NCBI GenBank assembly: GCA_965655465.1
Contig: CBFHGY010000001.1
Coordinates: 28,845-92,844, forward strand
Direction: 5' to 3'
Source of the DNA: VMCP01 sp965655465
Lineage (GTDB): Bacteria > Bacteroidota > Bacteroidia > NS11-12g > UBA955
DNA length: 64,000 bases
Every line of letters starts with the position of its first letter. The stretch's first letter is position 1. The translations under genes and the position numbers were made by a program. Positions 17,426-25,844 of this stretch are shown here, one piece after another. Under the pieces are notes generated by a model. That model did not search any database. It was not told the DNA's origin and saw only the letters and a list, made by a program, of their open reading frames with translations.

Positions 17426-18425
17426 ATCGGCGAAAATAGGGCTCGATAAATGAAAATAGATTCAATTCAGGATCTGCTTCCAACGCCAATTTTACATCCT
17501 CCTTTATAGACGATAAAGCGATATCTCGCATGCGGTAATCTTGAATCATTGCATACGCTTTTTCAGCAAACAATTGGAGATGCCTGTCTTTGCTTTTATT
17601 GAAATTTTCATGGGCATGAATGGCATCGGATAAGCCCTCTATACCCAGTTCATGGGTGGCTTGTGTAAGTATAACTGGATTTTCCCAATCGGATTTTGCG
17701 CGATTGTGTGAAAGTTTACGCAGGTGGGAAGCGAAAGATTCCGCTCCATCACGGTCCGATTTATTAACTACGAAAATATCAGCAATTTCCATAATTCCGC
17801 TTTTCAAGGTTTGGATTTCATCGCCACTTTCAGGAACGGAAACCACTATAGTAGTATCGGCAATGCCTGCGATTTCTACTTCACTCTGACCTACCCCTAC
17901 GGTTTCAATTAATACGTAATCGTATGGAGCATGCTTTAAAACGTGTACCATTTCAATAATGTGTGCAGATAAACCGCCTAAAGAGCCTCGAGAAGATACA
18001 CTGCGTATAAATACACCCTCGTTTAAAAATAGGGACTGCATGCGCAGTCTATCACCCAATAATGACCCAAAATTAAAAACAGAACTGGGATCTACAGCTA
18101 AGATGGCAACGTTTTTGCCCTGTTTTTGCCAATGCATCACCAAAGCATTTACTAAGGTGCTTTTTCCAGCCCCTGGAGGTCCGGTAATTCCTACAACATG
18201 GGTATTGCCTTTGAGGTTTTTAAGTAATTCAAGTGCTTGGGGATGTTGGTTTTCAACCCAAGAAAGGGCTCTAGCGATATGCCTTTGGTTGCCTTTTTGG
18301 ATTTCTTCAACATTNNNNNNNNNNNNNNNNNNNNNNNNNNNNNNNNNNNNNNNNNNNNNNNNNNNNNNNNNNNNNNNNNNNNNNNNNNNNNNNNNNNNNN
18401 NNNNNNNNNNNNNCGGTTGTAGCAT
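17415..18425 (-). CDS. meaB: Methylmalonyl-CoA mutase-associated GTPase MeaB (N-terminus in assembly gap)
   Basis: G3E-family P-loop GTPase of the MeaB/ArgK type, which protects and loads the B12-dependent methylmalonyl-CoA mutase. The P-loop is GITGPPGAGKST, and AVDPSS, VETVGVGQSEVEIA and NKSD motifs follow. Of 336 codons, about 33 fall in the run of N, so the N-terminal helices are unread. The four residues before the gap (MLQP) and the start at 18425 are right only if the gap really is 99 bases. It lies 16 bases after tsaD on the same strand. The mutase genes are not in the window. Confidence 0.85.
   Translation of the reverse strand: MLQPXXXXXXXXXXXXXXXXXXXXXXXXXXXXXXXXXNVEEIQKGNQRHIARALSWVENQHPQALELLKNLKGNTHVVGITGPPGAGKSTLVNALVMHWQKQGKNVAILAVDPSSVFNFGSLLGDRLRMQSLFLNEGVFIRSVSSRGSLGGLSAHIIEMVHVLKHAPYDYVLIETVGVGQSEVEIAGIADTTIVVSVPESGDEIQTLKSGIMEIADIFVVNKSDRDGAESFASHLRKLSHNRAKSDWENPVILTQATHELGIEGLSDAIHAHENFNKSKDRHLQLFAEKAYAMIQDYRMRDIALSSIKEDVKLALEADPELNLFSFIEPYFRRFSD
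18315..18413. other. Assembly gap (99 N)
   Basis: A run of 99 undetermined bases inside the 5' part of meaB. The length is a multiple of three and keeps the frame, but it may be an estimate rather than a measured length. Confidence 1.
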
Positions 18426-18441
18426 GTTTCAAAGTTAGGAA

Positions 18442-19458
18442 TTAGGCTCGAGTATATGGCAATGAATTCATCTGCATGTAGGTGCCTTGTTGGCCTAGAT
18501 ACCAGCCTGCCTGTGCAATCATGGCTGCATTGTCGGTACAATATTCGAATGAGGGTATATATGCCTCTAGGTTTCTATTCGCCGCTAGTTGGCTAAACTG
18601 ATTGCGCAGAGATCCATTAGCGGAAACCCCACCCACCAATCCAATGGACTTTGCAGGATAGTTTTTTAGGGCATTTTTGAGTCGCTTCAACAACATTTGT
18701 ATCAACGCATCTTGATACGAAGCGCAAATATCTGCCTTGTATAGATCAATGAAATCGGATTGTGCTTGTTGTCCTTTTCTCAGAAAATACAATAAAGAAG
18801 TTTTGATTCCCGAAAAGGAAAATGATAGGGGTTCTGTTTGGCTATCTGGAAATGAATGAAATTTGGGATCTCCTGTTTCGGCCCAGCGAGATACTTCGGG
18901 TCCACCTGGATAACCCATGCCCATTATTTTTGCCCCTTTATCAAAGGCTTCACCAACTGCATCATCGATAGTTTGACCGATGATTTCATAATTTCCAGCA
19001 GCGCTTACCCAAATTAATTGGGTATGTCCGCCACTAACCAAAAGGGTAATCATCGGAAATTTTACCTCATGTTCGATGTATAAGGCTGCTATATGTGCAT
19101 GTAAATGATTCACACCGATGAGGGGTTTGTTTAAGGCTAGGGACAGGCCTTTTGCGGTATTAACCCCCACTATTAAAGACCCCATCAGTCCGGGGCCTTG
19201 AGTAACTGCAATAGCATCTACATCCGTTAGTGCTTTGCCCGCTTGATCCAAGGCCTCTGTAATTACCGGAATGATGTGACTTTGGTGGGCTCTTGAAGCC
19301 AATTCTGGAACAACCCCTCCATATTTTCGATGAACATCTTGCGAAGCCGTAATATTCGATACGATTTCCCCGTTGGTTAATACAGCAGCGGATGTATCAT
19401 CGCAGCTGCTCTCTATGCCCAATATAGTGGAGTTATGGCTTAGGGGTGGATTGCTCAT
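18442..19458 (-). CDS. tsaD: tRNA N6-threonylcarbamoyladenosine transferase TsaD
   Basis: TsaD transfers the threonylcarbamoyl group to A37 of ANN-decoding tRNAs, working with TsaB, TsaC and TsaE. The 338-residue length is standard. The ASKHA-fold N-terminus GIESSCDDTS, the metal-binding H118-L-H-A-H122, VSGGHTQL and the late metal aspartate in CTDNAAMIAQAG are all present. It diverges from the TamB-like gene with essentially no spacer, since the start codon abuts the frame of that gene. A TAnnTTTG box on the minus strand at 19502-19509, inside the TamB-like coding region, is a possible promoter. Confidence 0.97.
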   Translation of the reverse strand: MSNPPLSHNSTILGIESSCDDTSAAVLTNGEIVSNITASQDVHRKYGGVVPELASRAHQSHIIPVITEALDQAGKALTDVDAIAVTQGPGLMGSLIVGVNTAKGLSLALNKPLIGVNHLHAHIAALYIEHEVKFPMITLLVSGGHTQLIWVSAAGNYEIIGQTIDDAVGEAFDKGAKIMGMGYPGGPEVSRWAETGDPKFHSFPDSQTEPLSFSFSGIKTSLLYFLRKGQQAQSDFIDLYKADICASYQDALIQMLLKRLKNALKNYPAKSIGLVGGVSANGSLRNQFSQLAANRNLEAYIPSFEYCTDNAAMIAQAGWYLGQQGTYMQMNSLPYTRA

Positions 19459-19471
19459 GTGTTAGAAGTAC

Positions 19472-19479
19472 TACCTTTG
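19472..19479 (+). promoter_or_regulatory. -7 promoter box TAccTTTG
   Basis: Exact TAnnTTTG match ending 6 bases before TTG 19486. It lies downstream of the GTG at 19459 and so points to the TTG as the real start of the TamB-like gene. Confidence 0.6.
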
Positions 19480-19485
19480 TTTGTT

Positions 19486-22400
19486 TTGAAGAAGAGACGC
19501 TCAAAAATACGGAAGATTCTCCTGAGAACACTGCTTTTTGTGGTGTTCTTTTCTAGTATTTTGGCTGTTTTAACCCGCAATAAATGGGTGCAAACCCAAC
19601 TCGCACAGTACGCAGTATCACAAATAAAGGCCCAACTGGGCGTAGAAGTAGAAATTAAAGCTGTAGAAATCGACTTTTTAAGAAATTTCCATTTAGAGGG
19701 AATTTTAATGCGCGATTTACATCAAGATACACTGCTTCATATAACGGTACTAAATGTATGTCTTTCCAATTGGAATCTCAAAGACAATGCCTATACGCTT
19801 ACACAAACAGAGTTATTTAAACCCTTTGTTAGGATGGGACAATACGAGGGAGATTCCCTGCTCAATTACGAAGAAATATTTGCCCGATTACCCAAAGACA
19901 CAAGCAACACTAAGCCCTTGAAATTGCAACTTAACGGCATACAAATTCACCAAGGTGGCTTTGTGTTTTTTGATGGTGAACATGCCCAAAATAGGTCCGT
20001 CTTAGGCGAATTTAATCCGAGTTATTTGCGCTACTCGCGAATAAATGCCCGCATAGACTCAGGAACCTTGAATTACGACGGTTCCTTGTTATTCGGTGTG
20101 GATGCTTTTGAAGCGTATGACAGGAGCGGAGATTTCATTTCAAATATTACGGGAGATTTACGCATTAATAGAGCAAATATCGCCCTATCCAAAATGTACA
20201 TTAAAACTGGGGAAACCGAGTTAAAAGGAAGGTTCTCAATAAAAGAAGATCCCAAAAGGAAAGGAAGTTATTTTGATCGATTCGTATATAGCTTAAATGT
20301 TAAAGATTCTCGAATTCGATTAAGTGATTTGGGTTCCTATGCACCTTATCTGAAAAGGCATAGTTTAACCCTTGATTTAGAGGCTCAAATGCAAGGAGTA
20401 TTATCGGATTTTCGTGTGCAAAAATTATTGGCTAAAACCCAAAATGGAAGCCGATTAAATCTCACATACCAAATGAGAAACTTACCGAACTTAAAAGACT
20501 TTTTCCAAACGGTGAAATTCAACAATTCCTACATTGCGCAAGCAGATGTGCAAGAAATGTTTAAAGTAGAATCATGGCGAACAAATCTTTTACCTTTAGG
20601 CAATGTGAATCTTAATTTGAATTGTGAAATCCCCCTTGATCGGTATTCTCAAAAAGGGAACATGCAAAGTGCGGCAGGAAATTTTAATGGATCCTTTGAA
20701 ATCGATTATTCACAATTAGATTCCATTCTGCCGTTCACATGTACAGGTGAAGTTTTGAATTTAAGGAGTTCTTTATGGGGCGATTCAAGCCAGAAATTTG
20801 ATCGTATCAGTGGAAAAATAAAGGTACAAGGAGATCGGTTTGATTCTAGTTTGAATTCACAATTCGAATTTCAGAAAATGTCAGCCTATATCAATAATAA
20901 ATTCGTTAGTGATATTTCGATTTCCGGTTGGTCAGATAAGGGTGATTTGGAGGCTCAAATTTTAGCTGAAAACGAAAAATTAAAGTTGGGATTATCTTTA
21001 GATTGGTCGCGATTTTTTACCCCAAATCGGGAAATCAATATAAAAGGGAAAATAGCTAAAATTGATTTATTTGGATTGGGATTTGATACGGTACGACATC
21101 AAATAAGTGGAGACATAAATTTGAAATTAATTGGGCAGGATATCGATGATTATCGCGGAAGCCTCAGTATTGATTATGCCCGTTTTGATAGAGGGAAAAC
21201 GGAATTTCAATTGCAGCATCAAATTATCACCCGTCCGGATAAAGAAATGTTAGGATTTAAAGGCGATTGGCTTGATGGGAATATTACGGGACCCCTACAA
21301 TTATCCAATACAGCATTATGGTTAAAACAAATCGCCAACAGTATTGCCCCCGAACGTTTTCCCCCCGTAGAAGAACGTTTAAACGATTCCGTTTATATCG
21401 ATTTGACCGTACCCCAAACGGCATGGATTGAAGAATTTGTGGTGCCAGGGTTGTATTTGGGTCCGCTTCGTATAAACGGACATTATTTCGCCAATCAAAA
21501 CACGTTTAATCTAAAAATGGGACCATTTTCCCTTGAATATGGTCGTGTTTATATGGAGAAGGCGCAATTCACTATGGAAAAGCCGAGGAAAAATGGTTTT
21601 GTAAAATCGCAATTTAAAACCAATTACATCCTCGTTGAAAATACTCTTTACGATACTTTTGGATTGTCGGTAGAAGTTGCGAATGGGGGATTTCAAGTGT
21701 CGACACGATTGCACGATAAATCCGATCGCTATTCCTTTAGGATGAAAGGAAATGGTGCCATCCACGCCCAAACCAGCAATCTGTACTTCCAAGAAACCCA
21801 ATTGAAAATATGGGATCAGGTATGGAAACTCGACCGCGAAGCTCGGATATCCTTTAATCCTGATAATTGGGAGATTAATCATTTTTTCTTGGCGGATGCC
21901 GATCACTTTTTAGAAGTTTCAGGAGTTGTCAGTGCTTTGGATTCGGATACTTTGCACGTTGATTTTGGTAATTTCACTCCCAAGGTGCTGATGCCATTTT
22001 TCCCAAGAAATAGTTTCGATAGCTTGAAGTTTAGATCTAATGGTAATATCGCTTTGTGCGCAGTTCGCGGCGATATGCAGTTTTTTGGCAACATTGGACT
22101 CAATAAAATTTCCTATATGAAACAGGATTTTGGAAGTGCTAATTTGGCGGTTAAACAAACGGAATCTGAAGGCAAAGTTCGCTTAGAAGTAGATTTGCGT
22201 TCTGGCCCCCTTTCCAATACCCGTTTCAACGGTGATATCGCATTTCAAAAAGGAAGAGATCCCCAATTAAATATTTTGGGAAACATACCCAATGGGTCCA
22301 GCTTGGATTTTTTAAAACCTTTCCTAGATGGGGTTTTAACGATTTCAAATGGTCAATTTGGGGCCGATTTGCGCATTTCCGGGTCTTTGTATAAACCCAA

Positions 22401-23937
22401 AATGCAAGGATTGCTCAAAACCAATGAATTTAAAGTGGGGGTTGATTATTTAGGAACCCAATACAAAGTGGGGGGGATTTTCAAAATTACGGATGAGGGA
22501 CTATTTACTTTCCGGCCTCAAAAATTTGTAGATCCAAGTACGGGAAATTTTGCATGGTTGAAATTGGCCATTACCCACGATGGTTTTAAAGATTTTGCCA
22601 TCGATTTGCGTCTTGATAGCATCAAAAATATGCGGGTTTTGTCGACTACCGAGAGCATGAATAATTTGTTTTACGGTAACGCGTGGGCCGATGGAAGTGC
22701 ACACGTGTATGGATTATTTTCGGAAATTGATATGGATATCGATTTGACTACCCGTGAAAAAACTAAGGTTTCTATCCAATATCCCGAAGTAGAACAAAAC
22801 AATGTGGTAGGATCGATTGTGTTTGTGAACAAGAAAACTGGAGCTCAAAAAAATAAAGGAAGCAAAGCAAATGAGCGTGTTGAGCCCGATGCAATTGGAC
22901 AAATTAGCTTAAATATCACTGCCACCCCACAAGCCGAAGTGCAATTTGTAATCGATAAACGCTTGGGTGATATCATCAAAGGGTACGGCGATGGAGGTAT
23001 ACGCTTAGTTTATGGCCGAGACGAAAAGTTATATCTCTATGGGCGTTATATCATTGACCGAGGTGAATATGCCTTTTCATTACCAGGAGTGAATTTACTC
23101 AAGAAAATCACGGTGAATAAGGGAGGTAGCATCCGCTGGGATGGCGACCCATTTAATGCAGAAGTAGATTTACAAGGTTCATTTGAGAAGAAAATTTCAC
23201 CGTCTACCTTAATGGTTTCTAGCTCAAGTTCTGGGGGAAGTTATCCTACAACCACATTTGTGAGCATTTTGAGTATGAAAGGAAATTTGTTCGCGCCTAT
23301 TATTTCGTTCGATTTACAAGCCCCTGATTTAAGTTCCATTACTGGAGCTACTGGGTCGGAGATCAATTCGGTATTGCAAAGGATTAGGGCGAATAAAGAC
23401 GAAACGATGAGACAATCTATTTCCTTGCTTTTGTTCGGGAATTTCTTGCCGCCTGCCTTAACAGGAGCCTCTGCTCCAACTAGCAGTTCCTTTAGCAGCG
23501 CGGGTTTTGCAGGCAACAGTATTTCAACGCTCGCAAGTAGTGTGGTTAATGATTTGTTCTCAAAATATGGTATACCTACACGTATTCAAGTAAATATTGA
23601 TGACGTGAGAAATGCAACAGGGAATAGCAATACCCAACTTTTTGTGAATAGCGAATGGTTTTTATCGGAACGATTGCGATTGGATTTGAATTACGACCCA
23701 ACTGTGGCGGTTTTAGTAAACAGCGTGGCGGTGCCGTTGAATTTTAATTTAGAATATAAAACCAGAGATGAAAACTGGAGGTTAAAGGCCTTTTCAAGAT
23801 CGAACAACCTTATTTTACAGCAGAATACGGCAACTACCACAAATGGTGTTTCTGGGAATACAATTGGTACCGGAGTGCTTTACCGACGCGAATTTGATAC
23901 TTTCAAGCGGAAAAAAGAGACAACTTCCCCCCAATAA
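19486..23937 (+). CDS. TamB-like translocation/assembly module protein (AsmA/TamB superfamily)
   Basis: A 1483-residue protein with a basic N-terminus (MKKRRSKIRKI) and one signal-anchor helix at ~10-30. A very long beta-rich body follows and ends in a TamB/DUF490 domain: GGIRLVYGRDEKLYLYGRY, SLPGVNLLKKITVNKGG, the DPFNAEVDLQ region and LNYDPTVAVL. TamB-type proteins span the periplasm, bridging inner and outer membranes, and are implicated in outer-membrane protein assembly and phospholipid transport. The usual partner TamA is not adjacent. The TTG 19486 start fits the -7 box 6 bases upstream better than GTG 19459. The downstream ABC permease has its own promoter. Confidence 0.88.
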   Translation: MKKRRSKIRKILLRTLLFVVFFSSILAVLTRNKWVQTQLAQYAVSQIKAQLGVEVEIKAVEIDFLRNFHLEGILMRDLHQDTLLHITVLNVCLSNWNLKDNAYTLTQTELFKPFVRMGQYEGDSLLNYEEIFARLPKDTSNTKPLKLQLNGIQIHQGGFVFFDGEHAQNRSVLGEFNPSYLRYSRINARIDSGTLNYDGSLLFGVDAFEAYDRSGDFISNITGDLRINRANIALSKMYIKTGETELKGRFSIKEDPKRKGSYFDRFVYSLNVKDSRIRLSDLGSYAPYLKRHSLTLDLEAQMQGVLSDFRVQKLLAKTQNGSRLNLTYQMRNLPNLKDFFQTVKFNNSYIAQADVQEMFKVESWRTNLLPLGNVNLNLNCEIPLDRYSQKGNMQSAAGNFNGSFEIDYSQLDSILPFTCTGEVLNLRSSLWGDSSQKFDRISGKIKVQGDRFDSSLNSQFEFQKMSAYINNKFVSDISISGWSDKGDLEAQILAENEKLKLGLSLDWSRFFTPNREINIKGKIAKIDLFGLGFDTVRHQISGDINLKLIGQDIDDYRGSLSIDYARFDRGKTEFQLQHQIITRPDKEMLGFKGDWLDGNITGPLQLSNTALWLKQIANSIAPERFPPVEERLNDSVYIDLTVPQTAWIEEFVVPGLYLGPLRINGHYFANQNTFNLKMGPFSLEYGRVYMEKAQFTMEKPRKNGFVKSQFKTNYILVENTLYDTFGLSVEVANGGFQVSTRLHDKSDRYSFRMKGNGAIHAQTSNLYFQETQLKIWDQVWKLDREARISFNPDNWEINHFFLADADHFLEVSGVVSALDSDTLHVDFGNFTPKVLMPFFPRNSFDSLKFRSNGNIALCAVRGDMQFFGNIGLNKISYMKQDFGSANLAVKQTESEGKVRLEVDLRSGPLSNTRFNGDIAFQKGRDPQLNILGNIPNGSSLDFLKPFLDGVLTISNGQFGADLRISGSLYKPKMQGLLKTNEFKVGVDYLGTQYKVGGIFKITDEGLFTFRPQKFVDPSTGNFAWLKLAITHDGFKDFAIDLRLDSIKNMRVLSTTESMNNLFYGNAWADGSAHVYGLFSEIDMDIDLTTREKTKVSIQYPEVEQNNVVGSIVFVNKKTGAQKNKGSKANERVEPDAIGQISLNITATPQAEVQFVIDKRLGDIIKGYGDGGIRLVYGRDEKLYLYGRYIIDRGEYAFSLPGVNLLKKITVNKGGSIRWDGDPFNAEVDLQGSFEKKISPSTLMVSSSSSGGSYPTTTFVSILSMKGNLFAPIISFDLQAPDLSSITGATGSEINSVLQRIRANKDETMRQSISLLLFGNFLPPALTGASAPTSSSFSSAGFAGNSISTLASSVVNDLFSKYGIPTRIQVNIDDVRNATGNSNTQLFVNSEWFLSERLRLDLNYDPTVAVLVNSVAVPLNFNLEYKTRDENWRLKAFSRSNNLILQQNTATTTNGVSGNTIGTGVLYRREFDTFKRKKETTSPQ

Positions 23938-24000
23938 AACAAGATTTAACCGAAATTTTAAGAGCTTGGGCCAAATAAAAGAGGGGCATCTTAAATTAAC

Positions 24001-24008
24001 TATCTTTG
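24001..24008 (+). promoter_or_regulatory. -7 promoter box TAtcTTTG
   Basis: Exact TAnnTTTG match 5 bases before GTG 24014. The spacing matches other genes here and selects GTG as the start of the permease. Confidence 0.6.
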
Positions 24009-24013
24009 TACTT

Positions 24014-25282
24014 GTGAATTTGAGAGTCCTATTAAGAGAAACCCTGCGAATGTCGTACCAAGCGGTTCGATTAAATAAATTGCGAAGTTTACTCTCTGTT
24101 TTAGGAATTAGTATTGGAATTTTTTGCGTTGTTTCGGTGTATGCTTTGGTGCATTCGTTAGAAACCAGTTTGAACAACCAATTCAATAAATTGGGTTCTG
24201 ATGTAGTCTTTGTTCAAAAGTGGCCCTGGGACGATTTTGGCAATAATTATCCCTGGTGGACCTATTTAAAGAGGCCCCAATCAAGTCCCGAAGATGCGCG
24301 TTTTCTAGCAAAAAAATTACCCCCTAAATTAGTCAGTGCCACTGCATATATTTTTAAGGCAAATTTTGATTTACAAGCGGGGGATAAAAATGCGAAAGCT
24401 ATCACGGTAAACTGTGTTTCGCATAAATACCCAGATATTCAACCCATTGATCTCGAAAATGGCCGCTTTTTCACGGAAGAAGAGGCTAGGGGGGCAAGAC
24501 CCGTAGCGGTTATTGGCAATACGATCGCGTTAGAATTATGGGGAACTACTCAAGTTCTTGGGCGTAAAATGCGGATTAAAAATAACGATGTAATCGTAGT
24601 AGGCGTTTGCGAGTTTCAAGGTAGTAACATGATTGGAGCTAGCAATGACAATGCCGTATACGTTCCTGAGCAATGGGGTCAGAATTTAATTTCCTATCGC
24701 AATGCCAATGATGCCCAAGTTTTGTTGAAAGCAGCTCCAGGAGTTTCTTTAGAGCAATTGCAATTTGAGGCCCGCAGATTGATGCGTCAAGTACGACGTT
24801 TAAAGCCTAATGAAAAGGACGATTTTGCAGTGAACAAAATGTCGATGATTACCGAAGCTATCAGTACTTTATTCATTCAAATTAGAAGGATAGGAGTGAT
24901 AATTGGTGGTTTTGCCATGTTGGTGGGATGTTTTGGAGTAGCTAATATCATGTTTGTTTCTGTTAAGGAACGAACTCGTGAAATTGGCATTCAGAAAGCC
25001 TTGGGAGCTAAGAATTTTGCAATAAGTACGCAATTTCTCATGGAAAGTATTTGGCTAAGTATCGCGGGTGGTTTTATTGGTTTGCTGGCTGTTCAAGGCG
25101 TTTTATGGCTTTTGGGAATTGTTTTAAAACAACAAATGGGTAATGATATTGTGCTTTCTTTGAGTGCAGAAGACACGTTCTTAGGGGTTATTACCTCAGT
25201 TATCGTGGGCTTAATAGCAGGGTTCATACCCGCTCGTAGCGCTGCCAAATTGAATCCGGTTGAGGCCATACGTTCAAGTTGA
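24014..25282 (+). CDS. ABC transporter permease, MacB/FtsX type
   Basis: A 422-residue permease with the MacB-like layout: transmembrane helix 1 near 26-48 (SVLGISIGIFCVVSVYALV), a large periplasmic core (~50-280), and three C-terminal helices in an FtsX domain (~300-410). The conserved loop VKERTREIGIQKALGA and the end IPARSAAKLNPVEAIR are clear. MacB-type systems couple ATP hydrolysis to periplasmic mechanical work or export of lipoproteins, toxins or antibiotics. No ATPase or membrane-fusion gene is adjacent, so the substrate is unknown. The start is GTG 24014, not an ATG; the next ATG (24050) would remove the first amphipathic residues. Confidence 0.9.
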   Translation: MNLRVLLRETLRMSYQAVRLNKLRSLLSVLGISIGIFCVVSVYALVHSLETSLNNQFNKLGSDVVFVQKWPWDDFGNNYPWWTYLKRPQSSPEDARFLAKKLPPKLVSATAYIFKANFDLQAGDKNAKAITVNCVSHKYPDIQPIDLENGRFFTEEEARGARPVAVIGNTIALELWGTTQVLGRKMRIKNNDVIVVGVCEFQGSNMIGASNDNAVYVPEQWGQNLISYRNANDAQVLLKAAPGVSLEQLQFEARRLMRQVRRLKPNEKDDFAVNKMSMITEAISTLFIQIRRIGVIIGGFAMLVGCFGVANIMFVSVKERTREIGIQKALGAKNFAISTQFLMESIWLSIAGGFIGLLAVQGVLWLLGIVLKQQMGNDIVLSLSAEDTFLGVITSVIVGLIAGFIPARSAAKLNPVEAIRSS

Positions 25283-25370
25283 TTTTAACAAGCACGGTAC
25301 CAATCATTCTGTTGTGAAGGAAGTTTGTAGGACTTTTTTTTAGGTATTTCTTTCTTTCGTTGTTTATGAT

Positions 25371-25378
25371 TAATTTTG
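25371..25378 (+). promoter_or_regulatory. -7 promoter box TAatTTTG
   Basis: Exact TAnnTTTG match ending 4 bases before the DUF3127 ATG. A leaderless mRNA is predicted. Confidence 0.65.
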
Positions 25379-25382
25379 TTCA

Positions 25383-25778
25383 ATGGAGTTATCAGGAAAA
25401 ATTGTACAAATTTTAGAAAAGCAGACAGGAGAAGGGAAAAACGGTCCTTGGGAAAAGCAGGATTACGTAATCGAAATCCCAGGGCAATATCCTAAAAAAG
25501 TATGCTTCAATATTTGGGGCGCTAAAATTGCGCAATTCAACATTCAAAACGGTGAATTCATTACAATTGGAATTGACTTGGAAAGTAGAGAATATAATGG
25601 TCGCTGGTATACCGATGTAAGAGCTTGGAAAGTAGATCGTCCTGGTGCCAATGCAGCGGGTAATGCAGCCCCTCCTAGTACGGAAAGTGGTGATCCTTTC
25701 GCCAATACGGCGCAGGTAGAAGATCCGTTCTCTTCAGGTTCTAGTTCTTCTGATGGGGCAGATGATCTGCCCTTCTAA
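25383..25778 (+). CDS. DUF3127 protein with SSB-like acidic tail
   Basis: A 131-residue DUF3127 family protein. Residues 1-~85 form a small beta-barrel-like domain (MELSGKIVQILEKQTGEGK, later WYTDVRAWKV) with the feel of an OB fold. Residues ~88-125 are a low-complexity linker of Gly, Ala, Asn, Ser and Asp, and the last six residues are A-D-D-L-P-F. That ending copies the acidic tip of bacterial SSB (D-D-D-I-P-F), which recruits replication and repair proteins. I infer a single-strand nucleic acid binding role; the family has no established function that I know of. It is a single-gene unit with its own promoter and a clear terminator. Confidence 0.85.
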   Translation: MELSGKIVQILEKQTGEGKNGPWEKQDYVIEIPGQYPKKVCFNIWGAKIAQFNIQNGEFITIGIDLESREYNGRWYTDVRAWKVDRPGANAAGNAAPPSTESGDPFANTAQVEDPFSSGSSSSDGADDLPF

Positions 25779-25794
25779 AAAAAGATTTTTATCG

Positions 25795-25819
25795 ACGCAC
25801 CACTTTTTGGTGCGTTTTT
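25795..25819 (+). terminator. Rho-independent terminator after the DUF3127 gene
   Basis: An 8-bp GC-rich stem (ACGCACCA, 25795-25802, with 25808-25815), a 5-base loop and a run of T at 25815-25819. It separates the DUF3127 gene from the T9SS gene that begins 25 bases later. Confidence 0.85.
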
Positions 25820-25844
25820 GCGTCTATAAAACCAAAACTAAAGT

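Noticed and set aside
23815..24186. Minus-strand frame across the tamB-permease junction
   Set aside because: It is antisense to two real genes and to an exact promoter box.
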